This document shows positions 43,629-54,942 of a DNA stretch of 64,000 bases, piece after piece. The notes beneath the pieces are model-generated. The model worked only from the letters and a program-made list of their open reading frames with translations, searched no databases and was not told the origin of the DNA. Numbering within the stretch: the stretch's first letter is position 1; each line of letters begins with the position of its first letter. A program made the translations under genes and the position numbers. The DNA is taken from the NCBI RefSeq assembly GCF_030813495.1, contig NZ_JAUSUI010000003.1, positions 248,001-312,000 on the forward strand. Reading direction: 5' to 3'. The stretch comes from Ancylobacter polymorphus (GTDB lineage Bacteria; Pseudomonadota; Alphaproteobacteria; Rhizobiales; Xanthobacteraceae).

Positions 43629-45080
43629 TCAGGGCGCCACGGCACCGCCCTGCGCTTTCATCAGGCTGGCGAGATAGCGCGCGGACTGCTTGGGCGTGCG
43701 CTGCTGGGTGGCGAAATCCACCCGCACCACGCCGAAGCGCCGGCGCTCGCCTTCCGCCCATTCGAAATTATCGAGCAGCGACCAGACATAGTAACCCTTC
43801 AGCGCGCAGCCCTGCGCGATCGCCTCGCCGGCGGCGACGAGATGGGCGCGCAGATATTCCGTCCGCTCCGGGTCGGCCACCACCCCGTCCACCGGCGCGG
43901 GGTCCTCGTAGCAGGCACCATTCTCGGTGATGAAGACCGGCGGGTTGCCATAGGTGTCGCGCAGCCGGGCCAGCACCTCCACCATGCCCTGCGCGCTGAT
44001 CGGCCAGCCGAGCAGCGTCTGCGGCGTGTCCGGCGGCAGCGCGCCCCAGCTTGCCTGGCCGAGAAAGGCGTTGGCGTCGTGCTTGATGTAGGACGGGCCG
44101 TAATAGTTCACGCCGAGGAAATCGAGCGGGGCGCGGATCGTCTCCATATCGCCGGGCTGGACCAGCGGCGCGAAGGCCTCAGTGAAGAGGGCAGGGTAGC
44201 GGCCATGGAACAGCGGGTCGAGATTGATCGTGTTCCAGCAGGCGTCGAAGCGCGCGGCCGCCGCGATGTCGGCAGGCTCCGATGAGGCCGGATAGATCGG
44301 CTGCAGCGACAGCACCGTGCCGAGCTTGAGGTCGGGGTGCAGCCCCTTCACGGCGGCGATGCCGGTGCCCTGCGCGAGATTCTGGTGGTGCTGCGCCTTC
44401 ACATAGCTGTCCCAGCCGGTGAGGCCCGGCGCGTGATTGCCGAAGCCATGGCCGAAAATGGCATGCACCGACGGCTCGTTCAGCATCGCCCACGGCTTCA
44501 CCCGGTCGCCGAGCCGCTGCACGGCGACGCGTGCATAGTCGGCGAACCAGTTTGCCATGTCGCGATTGTGCCAGCCGCCGCGTTCCTGCAGCGCCTGCGG
44601 CAGGTCCCAGTGATAGAGACAGGCCATGGGCTGTATGCCCTGGGCCAGCAGGCGGTCCACCAGCCGATCGTAGAAATCGAGCCCCGCCGCGTTCACGGGG
44701 CCGGTGCCGTCGGGCATCACCCGCGGCCAGGCGAGGGAGAAGCGATAGGCCTTGAAGCCGAGATCGCCCATCAGCGCCACGTCGTCAGCGTAGCGGTTGT
44801 AGTGGTCGCAGGCGACATCGCCCGTCGTGCCGTCGGCGATGCGGCCGGGCGTGTGGGAAAATACATCCCAGATGGAAGGCTTGCGCCCGCCTTCCGCCAC
44901 TGCGCCCTCGATCTGGTAGGCGGAGGTGGAGGCGCCCCAGACGAAATCCGCCGGCAGGCGCGGCGTGCCGGAGGGCGGCAGCGGCACGGCGGCAGCGGCT
45001 TGCGCTCGGTTGGACAAAGGCAGGGCCGGCAGGCTGGCGGCGGCAAGGGCGGAGAGCAGCAGGTCACGGCGTCGGAGCAT
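43629..45080 (-). CDS. Exported GH1 beta-glucosidase
   Basis: This 483-residue glycoside hydrolase family 1 enzyme should cleave beta-glucosides. The N-terminus (MLRRRDLLLSALAAASLPAL) is a twin-arginine-type signal peptide, unusual because most GH1 enzymes are cytoplasmic. Substrate-site motifs include DFVWGASTSAYQIEGAVAEG, the acid/base Glu in WAMLNEPSVHA, LGVNYYGPSYI, the nucleophile Glu in PVFITENGACYED, and LLDNFEWAEGERRRFGVVRV. All catalytic residues are intact. It is followed upstream (45 bp) by a GntP-type permease on the same strand, suggesting co-transcription. Confidence 0.94.
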   Translation of the reverse strand: MLRRRDLLLSALAAASLPALPLSNRAQAAAAVPLPPSGTPRLPADFVWGASTSAYQIEGAVAEGGRKPSIWDVFSHTPGRIADGTTGDVACDHYNRYADDVALMGDLGFKAYRFSLAWPRVMPDGTGPVNAAGLDFYDRLVDRLLAQGIQPMACLYHWDLPQALQERGGWHNRDMANWFADYARVAVQRLGDRVKPWAMLNEPSVHAIFGHGFGNHAPGLTGWDSYVKAQHHQNLAQGTGIAAVKGLHPDLKLGTVLSLQPIYPASSEPADIAAAARFDACWNTINLDPLFHGRYPALFTEAFAPLVQPGDMETIRAPLDFLGVNYYGPSYIKHDANAFLGQASWGALPPDTPQTLLGWPISAQGMVEVLARLRDTYGNPPVFITENGACYEDPAPVDGVVADPERTEYLRAHLVAAGEAIAQGCALKGYYVWSLLDNFEWAEGERRRFGVVRVDFATQQRTPKQSARYLASLMKAQGGAVAP

Positions 45081-45125
45081 CGGCGCGGATTCCTCGAACA
45101 GGCAGTTCCTTGAACGGGCGGTTCC

Positions 45126-46463
45126 TCAGGCGGTGACCAGCCGGATGGCGATGAGCCCGGCGAGGATCAGCCCGCCCTGCAGCAGGGCGCCGGCGGAGAA
45201 CCGCGCCAGCGCCGCCGGCGGGGTGAAGCGCCCGGCCCGCGTCACCAGCCAGAACAATCCGTCATTGATCTGCGGCACGGTCATGGCGCCGGCGCTCACC
45301 GCGAGCGCGGCGAGAGCGCGCCCCATCGGGTCGCCGAGGCCGAGCGGCGCGGCGAGTTCCATCATCATGCCGGCGCTGGTGATGGCGGCGACCAGCGAGG
45401 AACCCTGCAGAATCTTGATGGTGGCGGCGAGCGCGAAGGGCAGCACCAGCACCAGCGCGCCAGAGGTGGGGGCGAGGGGGATGAGATATTCCGCCGTCAT
45501 CTCCGCCATGCCGACATCCTGCGCCACCTTGGCGAGGCCGCCGGCGGCGCCGAGGATGAGCAGCAGCGGCGCGACTTTCGTCACCGCCCGCCCGGCCCAG
45601 CCGGCCTCCGACAGGCCGCCCTTTTCCCAGCTCCAGCTCAGCAGCAGCAGCAGGCCGATGCCGGTCACCAGCAGCAGCGCCGGGCTGCCGAGGGCGAGAA
45701 TGAAGTGGCGGTCATTGCCGCCGCCGAAGGGTTCGGAGGCGATGTCGCCCAGCGCCTGCACGATCAGCATAGCCACCAGAACGAGGCTGACGATGAGCAG
45801 CGCCAGCGCCCCGCGCTGCGGCGCATGCATCGTCGCGCCCTCGATGCCGGCGGTGGTGTCGAGCGGGTTCGGCGCGCCGCTGGCGCAGCCCTTCGCCCAC
45901 AGTGCCCCAAAGCCGACGGCGATCAGCGCCAAAGGCAGGCCGACCGCGATGGCCAGCCCCCAGTCGGCGCGCAATATGGTGAGGCTCGCCAGCACGGTGG
46001 GGGCCGGGATCAGCAGGCCATGGCCGGCGGAAAGGGCGAGGCCCAGGGTGAGCGCCGAGCGCGGGCTGTCGCCGCCAATGCCGCGCCGCAGTGGGTTCAG
46101 CACCGCGAACGCCGCCGCCGGGGTCGAGGCCATGCCGCCGATCAGCCCGAGCACAGCGAGCGGACCGGAGCGCGTGCGCCAGCCGCGCGCCATCTGCTGC
46201 AGCCGTGCCGTGGCGCCTGACCCGTCGGCGATCTCCGCCATCAGCGCCCCCGTCACCACGATGATGCCGAGCGCCGCCAGCGTCTGGCCGAAGCCGACGG
46301 AGAAGGATTTCACCACGAAGCTCAATGACCAGCCGACGCCCTGGTTGAAGGCGAAGGCGGCGAGCACCAGCGCGAGGAAGGGATGGACGCGCCCGCGCGC
46401 CGTCACCAGCGCGAACAGGGCCACGACGACAAGCAGGATGGCGGCGTAGAGAAGATAGGACAT
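45126..46463 (-). CDS. GntP-family permease (gluconate:H+ symporter-like)
   Basis: This 445-residue inner-membrane protein has about 12 predicted helices. Family features include an N-terminal ALVTARGRVHPFLALVLAAF, ADGSGATARLQQMARGW, GGMASTPAAAFAVLNPLRRG and a late INDGLFWLVTRAGRF. GntP members import gluconate or related sugar acids and hydroxy acids. It is on the same strand as the GH1 gene and upstream of it, so it could import a product of extracellular sugar processing; the substrate is not determinable. Confidence 0.87.
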   Translation of the reverse strand: MSYLLYAAILLVVVALFALVTARGRVHPFLALVLAAFAFNQGVGWSLSFVVKSFSVGFGQTLAALGIIVVTGALMAEIADGSGATARLQQMARGWRTRSGPLAVLGLIGGMASTPAAAFAVLNPLRRGIGGDSPRSALTLGLALSAGHGLLIPAPTVLASLTILRADWGLAIAVGLPLALIAVGFGALWAKGCASGAPNPLDTTAGIEGATMHAPQRGALALLIVSLVLVAMLIVQALGDIASEPFGGGNDRHFILALGSPALLLVTGIGLLLLLSWSWEKGGLSEAGWAGRAVTKVAPLLLILGAAGGLAKVAQDVGMAEMTAEYLIPLAPTSGALVLVLPFALAATIKILQGSSLVAAITSAGMMMELAAPLGLGDPMGRALAALAVSAGAMTVPQINDGLFWLVTRAGRFTPPAALARFSAGALLQGGLILAGLIAIRLVTA

Positions 46464-46608
46464 GGAGGTAAGGGTCTGCCGGGGCGGGAGGCGGGAGCCT
46501 CACGCTTAGCCTGCCGCGCGCGCGCTGTCACCGTGGCGGAAAGGGCGATGGCGGCAATGTGGCCGCCGCGCCCGGCTACCGCCGGCCGCTCCCACTCCTT
46601 CCCCGCAC

Positions 46609-47688
46609 CTAAGCAAGCACCGCAGCCACCGGCCGGCGGGGCGCGAAGGGCAGGGTCGGCCCATAGCCGAAGCGCATCACCATGTCCGGCCGCAGCCCCG
46701 TCTCGCCGGCGAGTGCGGCGAGTCCCGGGCGCAGCGCCGCGACCTCCACCGCCGGGTTGAGGCAGGCGAGCTTCAGCCCCTGCGCGGTGGCGGCGAGGGC
46801 AAAGCGCTGGCAGGCGCGGCCGACGGCGGTCCAGCCCGCCGGGTCGGCCTGTTCGGCGAAGAATACCGCGATGCCGGGCGAGGAATCGATCTGCCGCGCA
46901 TATTTGTCGTTTTCGGAAGCGGGGGTGACGAACAGGTCGAAGGCGTAGGATCCGAGCCCGTCCGGCAATGGTGGGCTGCCATTGGCCGGCGCATAGAGCC
47001 CGTCGCCGTGGCGCATGGCGCTGGCGGGGTTGAAGCGCAGCCACTGCTTCAATTCGGCGAGAAAGGCGGGGTCGCGCATCTGCGCTTCGTTCCCGGCGAT
47101 GGTGAGGTCGCGCAGCGCGTCGAGCCGGGCGCGCGCGGTCAGTAGCACGCAGCGGACACCCTGCTGCGCCGCCGCGCGCGCCAGCGCGTCCAGCGTCTCG
47201 GCGGGCACCGGCCGGCCGTCATAGAGCCCGCGCGTGCTCTGGCGCTGGCCGATGGCGGCGGCGAGCGGATCGGGGCGCGGCGGCGCGGTCGTGAAGCGGT
47301 AGCGCAGCCGGCCGTCCGGCGCCGTCTCGATCGCGCCCGGCCGCCCGGCGGCGGCGCCGGCGAGGGCGAGCGTCTCGGCCGCGCAGCCGAGGCTGACGAA
47401 AAGATGATGATCGTCGGGGTCGACCACCGGCGTCGCCCGGGTGAGATCCGGCAGTAGCTCGATCGCCCCCGGCCCGAGCCGGAAGCGCCAGGGCTGGGTG
47501 TTGTGCCCGCTCATCGCCAGCGTCGCGCTGCGGATCAGCTCGGCGAAGGGCGGATCATCGGCGAGCGGCCCCCGCAACTCGCGGCTATAGGCCTCGTAAG
47601 CGGCGGCGCTGCCAACCGCCTGGCGCCAGCCGAGCCACCCGGCCGCCGCTGCCACGCCACCGGCCACCAGCATTTGCCGTCGGTTCAT
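46609..47688 (-). CDS. Exported nitroreductase-fold protein, Acg type
   Basis: This 359-residue protein has an N-terminal Tat-like signal (MNRRQMLVAGGVAAAAGWLG) and a duplicated nitroreductase fold of the Acg FMN-binding class. Visible are LAMSGHNTQPWRFRLGPGAI, RQSTRGLYDGRPVPAETLDA and AGWTAVGRACQRFALAATAQ, and FGYGPTLPFAPRRPV at the C-terminus. Mycobacterial Acg proteins sequester flavin rather than reduce nitro compounds, so either role is possible. The gap of 145 bp to the GntP gene shows no clear motif. Confidence 0.82.
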   Translation of the reverse strand: MNRRQMLVAGGVAAAAGWLGWRQAVGSAAAYEAYSRELRGPLADDPPFAELIRSATLAMSGHNTQPWRFRLGPGAIELLPDLTRATPVVDPDDHHLFVSLGCAAETLALAGAAAGRPGAIETAPDGRLRYRFTTAPPRPDPLAAAIGQRQSTRGLYDGRPVPAETLDALARAAAQQGVRCVLLTARARLDALRDLTIAGNEAQMRDPAFLAELKQWLRFNPASAMRHGDGLYAPANGSPPLPDGLGSYAFDLFVTPASENDKYARQIDSSPGIAVFFAEQADPAGWTAVGRACQRFALAATAQGLKLACLNPAVEVAALRPGLAALAGETGLRPDMVMRFGYGPTLPFAPRRPVAAVLA

Positions 47689-47803
47689 GCCGCGTCCCTC
47701 CTGCCGGCCAGTCTAGCGACCGGTGGGGCGGGCACGATTGATCGGGCTCAAGCGCCTGCGCGGACCATTGCCGGGGCGCGCGGGCTTTACTAGGTTGCCG
47801 TCC

Positions 47804-49222
47804 ATGATCCGCTGCGCTCTCCCCCTCGCCACCGCCCTCCTTCTCGCCGCCGCCCCCGCTCTGGCGCTGACCGACACGCCGGCCGCGCCGGCCGGTTCCG
47901 CGACCGTCGTCGCCCCGGCGACGCCGGGGGGGGTGCCCGCCGCCGCGCCCGGCTTCATCCGGGCGGAAGGCACGCGCTTCGTCAATCCGGACGGATCGAC
48001 CTTCAATATCAAGGGCATGAGCTTCGGCAACTGGCTGCTGCCGGAAGGCTATATGTTCAAGTTCACGGTCCAGCGCTCGCCGCAGGATATCGAGGACGTG
48101 ATCGAGTACCTCGCCGGCCCGGAAGAGGCCGCGCGCTTCTGGAAGGAGTTCCGCGAGGCCTATATCCAGGAAGAGGATGTCGCCTTCCTCGCCGCCTCCG
48201 GCTTCACCACCATCCGGGTGCCGCTGCACTGGAAGTTCTTCCTCGACCCCGCCAATCCCGACAAGGTCGACCCGAACGGCGAGGGTTGGGGCCGCATCGA
48301 CCGGCTGGTCGGCTGGGCCAAGGCGCACAATATCAAGCTCATACTCGACATCCACGCCGCCCCCGGCGGACAGACCGGCGTGAACCATGATGACGGGGTG
48401 GGCTACCCGCTCACCTTCTATGTGCCGGAATACAAGCGCCGCACGCTGACGATGTGGCGGGCCATCGCCGAGCGCTACAAGGACGAGACGGCGGTGCTGG
48501 GATACGATCTGCTCAACGAGCCGATCACCCCCTATCACGACACGGATTTCCTCAATTCGCGGCTGGAGCCGTTCTATCGCGAGCTGGTGGAGACGATCCG
48601 CGCCGTCGATCCCAACCACCCGATCATGCTGGCGGGCGCGCAGTGGAGCACGAATTTCGACGTGTTCGGCAAGCCTTTCGCCGACAATCTCGGCTACACC
48701 TACCACATGTTCTGGGCTGGCCCGCAGCGCAGCTCGATCCAGAAATATGTCAACTTCGCCAATCGCTGGCAGGTGCCGATCTTCATCGGCGAGACCGGCG
48801 AACTGAACGACGACTGGAACCAGAAATTCCGCACGCTGAATGAGCGCTTCGGCCTCGGCTGGAGCTTCTGGACCTACAAGAATCTCGACACGCCCTCCAC
48901 CGTCGCCTCCATCAACCGCCCGCAGGGCTGGGACGCCATCGCCCTGTTCGGCAGCGTGCCGAAAAGCCAGTGGCCGACGATGGACAAGCCCTCGCGCGAG
49001 CAGGTGGCGGCGACGCTGCGCGAGTACATCGCCAATGCGCGCTTCGCCAACACGACGATCCGCGCTTCCTATGTCGCCTCGCTCGGCCTCAGCGCCACCT
49101 GCCCGCGTCTCGCTGCCGCCGGTGCGGCGGCGCCCGCGTCTGCTCGCCCCGCCGCTGCCTCCGCCGCCCCGCTCGCTGCCGTGGGAGAGGCTTCGCTCGC
49201 CGCCGTGACCTCCTGCCCGTGA
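47804..49222 (+). CDS. Exported GH5 family glycosidase
   Basis: The start at 47804 gives 472 residues with a signal peptide (MIRCALPLATALLLAAAPAL, cleavage near ALALTD). A short Pro/Ala/Gly linker precedes the GH5 TIM barrel: FNIKGMSFGNWLLPEGYMFK, FTTIRVPLHWKFF, the acid/base Glu in YDLLNEPITPYHD, and the nucleophile Glu in PIFIGETGELNDDW. The C-terminus is Ala/Pro-rich. It probably cleaves beta-glucan or a related polymer outside the cell. An 8-base G run (47926-47933) in the linker could slip. It is followed 10 bp later by matB, although no biochemical link is obvious. Confidence 0.9.
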   Translation: MIRCALPLATALLLAAAPALALTDTPAAPAGSATVVAPATPGGVPAAAPGFIRAEGTRFVNPDGSTFNIKGMSFGNWLLPEGYMFKFTVQRSPQDIEDVIEYLAGPEEAARFWKEFREAYIQEEDVAFLAASGFTTIRVPLHWKFFLDPANPDKVDPNGEGWGRIDRLVGWAKAHNIKLILDIHAAPGGQTGVNHDDGVGYPLTFYVPEYKRRTLTMWRAIAERYKDETAVLGYDLLNEPITPYHDTDFLNSRLEPFYRELVETIRAVDPNHPIMLAGAQWSTNFDVFGKPFADNLGYTYHMFWAGPQRSSIQKYVNFANRWQVPIFIGETGELNDDWNQKFRTLNERFGLGWSFWTYKNLDTPSTVASINRPQGWDAIALFGSVPKSQWPTMDKPSREQVAATLREYIANARFANTTIRASYVASLGLSATCPRLAAAGAAAPASARPAAASAAPLAAVGEASLAAVTSCP

Positions 49223-49232
49223 TGCCCCGCTC

Positions 49233-50747
49233 ATGACCAATCATCTGATCGACCGCCTGCGCACCGGCGGCACCGACCCCGCCCGCCCCTTCGCCGAAAC
49301 GGCGGACGGGGCCGTCCTCACCTATGCCGAGCTTGAGCGGCGCACGGCGCACTACGCGAATGCGCTGCTGGCGATGGGTCTTGCGCCCGGCGACCGGGTG
49401 GCGCTGCAGGCAGAAAAGAGCCTGGAGGCGGTGTTCGTCTATCTCGCCACGGTGCGGGCCGGCGGCGTGTTCCTGCCGCTGAACACCGCCTATACGCCGC
49501 CCGAGGTCGACTATTTCCTCGGCGATGCCGAACCGGCGATCTTCATCTGCGATCCCGCGGCGGAAGCGGTTCTGGCGCCCATCGCCCGCGCCCGCGGCGT
49601 GGCGCAGGTGGTCACAATGGATGCGAACGGGCAGGGCACGCTGCGCGAGGCCGCCGAGGCTTGCCGTTCCAGCTTCACCGATGTGCCGCGCGGGCCGGAC
49701 GACCTCGCCGCGCTGCTCTACACCTCAGGCACCACCGGCCGCTCCAAGGGGGCGATGCTCACCCATGAGAACCTCGCCTCCAATGCGCAGGCGCTGGTCG
49801 AGGCCTGGCATTTCACGTCCGACGACGTGCTGATCCACGCCTTGCCGATCTTCCACACCCACGGTCTGTTCGTCGCCATCAATGTGACGCTGGCGGCGGG
49901 ATCGTCGATGATCTTCCTGCCGAAGTTCGATCCGGCGCGCATCCTGTCGCTCATGGGCCGGGCGAGCGTGCTGATGGGCGTGCCGACCTTCTATGTCCGG
50001 CTGCTGAAATCCCCCGAGCTCACGCCCGAGGCCGCGGCCGGTATGCGGCTGTTCATCTCCGGCTCGGCGCCGCTGCTGGCGGAGACGCACCGGGAATGGC
50101 GCGCCCGCACCGGCCACGCCATTCTCGAACGCTACGGCATGACCGAGACCGGCATGAACACCTCCAACCCCTATGAGGGCGAGCGTATCGCCGGCACGGT
50201 CGGCTTCCCGCTGCCCGGCGTGGAACTGCGCGTGGTGGCGCCGGAGAACGGGGAAGTGCTCGGCACGGGCGAGATCGGCATGATCGAGCTGCGCGGCCCC
50301 AATATCTTCAAGGGCTATTGGCGCATGCCGGAGAAGACGGCAGCGGAGTTCCACGACGGCTGGTTCGTCACCGGCGATCTCGGCCTCGTCGGGCCGGACG
50401 GCTATGTGCAGATCGTCGGGCGCGGCAAGGACCTCGTCATCACGGGTGGCTACAATGTTTACCCCAAGGAGATCGAGACCGAGATCGACGCGCTGGAAGG
50501 CGTGATCGAGAGCGCGGTGATCGGCATTCCCCATCCCGATTTCGGTGAGGGCGTGACGGCGGTGGTGATCGCCCGCCCCGACGCGGCCTTGGACGAGCAG
50601 GCGGTGCTTGAGGCGCTGGAAGGGCGGCTGGCGCGCTACAAGCTGCCCAAGCGCGTCATCTTCCTCGACGACCTGCCGCGCAACACCATGGGCAAGGTGC
50701 AGAAGAACCTGCTGCGCGAGCAGTATAAGGGGCTTTACGGGGGGTAG
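49233..50747 (+). CDS. matB: Malonyl-CoA synthetase (MatB-type acyl-CoA synthetase)
   Basis: This 504-residue adenylate-forming enzyme matches rhizobial MatB along its length. The nucleotide loop is LLYTSGTTGRSKGAMLTHEN (about residue 163), followed by HALPIFHTHGLFVA, RYGMTETGMNTSNPYEGERI and TGDLGLVGPDGYVQIVGRGK, and the C-terminal catalytic Lys in LPRNTMGKVQKNLL. It activates malonate to malonyl-CoA with ATP. The malonyl-CoA decarboxylase and malonate transporter genes (matA, matC) that accompany it in rhizobia are not present here, so it may feed malonyl-CoA to biosynthesis instead. Confidence 0.92.
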   Translation: MTNHLIDRLRTGGTDPARPFAETADGAVLTYAELERRTAHYANALLAMGLAPGDRVALQAEKSLEAVFVYLATVRAGGVFLPLNTAYTPPEVDYFLGDAEPAIFICDPAAEAVLAPIARARGVAQVVTMDANGQGTLREAAEACRSSFTDVPRGPDDLAALLYTSGTTGRSKGAMLTHENLASNAQALVEAWHFTSDDVLIHALPIFHTHGLFVAINVTLAAGSSMIFLPKFDPARILSLMGRASVLMGVPTFYVRLLKSPELTPEAAAGMRLFISGSAPLLAETHREWRARTGHAILERYGMTETGMNTSNPYEGERIAGTVGFPLPGVELRVVAPENGEVLGTGEIGMIELRGPNIFKGYWRMPEKTAAEFHDGWFVTGDLGLVGPDGYVQIVGRGKDLVITGGYNVYPKEIETEIDALEGVIESAVIGIPHPDFGEGVTAVVIARPDAALDEQAVLEALEGRLARYKLPKRVIFLDDLPRNTMGKVQKNLLREQYKGLYGG

Positions 50748-50810
50748 GGAGCGCGGCGCGCGTATGTGCTAGCGTCGCGTCTCTCGCCAGTGCTGTTTCC
50801 GGAAACCGCC

Positions 50811-51446
50811 ATGCCGCGCACGGACCTCTTTCTGGCCTTCCTTGCCACGGCTGGCCTGTTTGCGTGCATTCCCGGCCCCGCCATGCTCTATACGGCGGCG
50901 CAGACGCTGGCGCGCGGCCGGCTCTCCGGCCTGATGGCCGTGCTGGGGCTGCATCTGGGCTGCTATGCCCACGTCATCGCCGCGGCGGCGGGCCTCTCCG
51001 TTCTCTTCCACGCCGTGCCGCTGCTCTACATGGCGGTGAAGTTCGCGGGCGCGGCCTATCTGATCTGGCTCGGCATCGGCATGTTCCGCGCGAAGGCGAA
51101 AGGCGAGGAGGCCTCGCTTCCGGTGTTCGAGCGCAAATCCTCCCGCCGCGCCTTCGTGGAGAGCGTGGCCGTCGAAGTGCTGAACCCGAAGACGGCGCTG
51201 TTTTTCGTGGCGCTGCTGCCGCAGTTCATCGATCCAGCGGCGAGCCTGCCGGTCTGGGCGCAGTTCCTCGTGCTCGGCACTCTGGTGAACATCATGTTCA
51301 CCTCCACCGATCTTGGCTGTGTTTTTGTGGCGGGGGCGCTGGTGGAGCGGCTGCGCCGTTCGGGCCGGGCGCAGCGTATGATGCGCCGGGCCGGCGGGGC
51401 GGTGCTGGTGGGGCTCGGCACGCACCTCGCGCTTCAGCGGCACTGA
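50811..51446 (+). CDS. LysE-family amino acid/metabolite exporter
   Basis: This inner-membrane protein of about 211 residues starts at the ATG at 50811. It has the LysE/RhtB signature GLFACIPGPAMLYTAAQTLA, a hydrophobic core, and LNPKTALFFVALLPQFIDPA (about residue 125). It exports amino acids or related metabolites; substrate not determinable. It follows matB by 63 bp in the same direction and converges on csoR. Confidence 0.9.
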   Translation: MPRTDLFLAFLATAGLFACIPGPAMLYTAAQTLARGRLSGLMAVLGLHLGCYAHVIAAAAGLSVLFHAVPLLYMAVKFAGAAYLIWLGIGMFRAKAKGEEASLPVFERKSSRRAFVESVAVEVLNPKTALFFVALLPQFIDPAASLPVWAQFLVLGTLVNIMFTSTDLGCVFVAGALVERLRRSGRAQRMMRRAGGAVLVGLGTHLALQRH

Positions 51447-51461
51447 GGCGGCATCGCCCCC

Positions 51462-51743
51462 TCACCGGAGCTTGCCGAGCACCTCGATCAGCTCGTCCAC
51501 CTTGGTGCGCTGGGCGTCGGCGTCGCCGGACTGGATGGCGTGGGCGACGCAATGGGCGACATGGTCGCGTAGCACCTCCTCCTCCACCTTCTTCAGCGCC
51601 GCGCGCACTGCCGCCACCTGGGTGACGATGTCGATGCAGTAGCGGTCTTCCTCCAGCATGCGGGAGAGGCCGCGCACCTGGCCCTCAATGCGGCTCAGGC
51701 GTCTCAGGCAGGCGGTGCGGGTATCGTTCTGCATCCTTGCCAT
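51462..51743 (-). CDS. csoR: CsoR-family copper-sensing repressor
   Basis: This 93-residue all-helical regulator contains the Cu(I) triad as YCIDIVTQ (Cys near 36), then HVAHCVAHA (His and Cys near 61-65). It begins MARMQNDTRTACLRRLSRIE and RIEGQVRGLSRMLEED. Apo-CsoR represses and copper releases it. It is divergent from copA, and its own start codon overlaps the first operator-like palindrome, suggesting autorepression. CsoR paralogues sense other metals, but the C-H-C triad and copA neighbour support copper. Confidence 0.93.
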   Translation of the reverse strand: MARMQNDTRTACLRRLSRIEGQVRGLSRMLEEDRYCIDIVTQVAAVRAALKKVEEEVLRDHVAHCVAHAIQSGDADAQRTKVDELIEVLGKLR

Positions 51744-51793
51744 ATACCCTCATGGGGTATATATCGCAAGGGGTAGATACCTCATGGGGGTAT
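51742..51793. promoter_or_regulatory. Two CsoR-type operators in the csoR-copA divergent region
   Basis: ATATACCC-TCATG-GGGTATAT (51742-51762) is a perfect 21-bp palindrome of the GC-core, AT-flank CsoR type. A related ATACCTCATGGGGGTAT lies at 51777-51793. A candidate copA promoter, TTGCCA (51737-51742) then 17 bp then TATATC (51760-51765), runs through the first site, so a bound repressor would block RNA polymerase. Confidence 0.8.
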
Positions 51794-51804
51794 AGGAGGG
51801 TGCC

Positions 51805-54258
<2,454 letters not shown>

Positions 54259-54793
54259 CCATCGACGGCGGGCACGCCCAGCCCGGATTCGAGCAGGCGA
54301 CGCGCGGGCTCATAGCGCGTGGCGAGGCGGTGTTGTCCGTCCGCAAGCGCCGCCACGCGCTCTGGAGCCCGGTTGTCTTCATTGTCCGCCAGTTTCCCCC
54401 GGAGGGCGGAGCGGTCGCCGCTTCGCGCCAGCGCGCCGATCCAAGCGAGGTAGTCGGAGCCGGCAGGCCGCGTCACAGCGGCGACGATCCGGCAGCTCTC
54501 CTGCGAGGCTCCGATCTCATGCAGATCCTGGGCGGTAATCGCACAGTCCTCGATAAGATCGTGGAGCCATGCTGCGGCGATCTCGTCTCGGCTCGCGTCG
54601 GGCCAGCGTCGAAGCAGGTTGGCGACGACCCGTTCGAGCTGACCGAAACAGGGCTCGCCCGCCTTGTCGAACTGTCCGACATGCAGACGTTTCGCAAGTG
54701 CGGCGGCGTCCGTTCCGATGGTCGTGCGTTTGCCCCGGATGTGGACGACCATTTTTGGCGTAGGGCGCGATGCCGGGCCGGCCCCCGTCTCAC

Positions 54794-54826
54794 ATAAAAC
54801 CGCCCCCGGCGTTCGTCCGGGGGCGG
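54794..54826 (-). terminator. Rho-independent terminator of dadA
   Basis: On the minus strand CCGCCCCCGG / CCGGGGGCGG (10-bp stem, 7-base loop, 54800-54826) is followed by TTTTATG, a GC-rich hairpin with a short U run. It lies about 120 bp downstream of the dadA stop and just before the HD-domain gene start. Confidence 0.75.
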
Positions 54827-54942
54827 GGCGGGAGCCGGAAGGGTCGGCTCTCACAAGACCCGGAGCGGAAACGCGGACCGGGGCGGGGGGTCGGAAAGGG
54901 TGGTGCACGCACCCCGCCGCGTGAGCGGCGGGGGCGGCAGCG

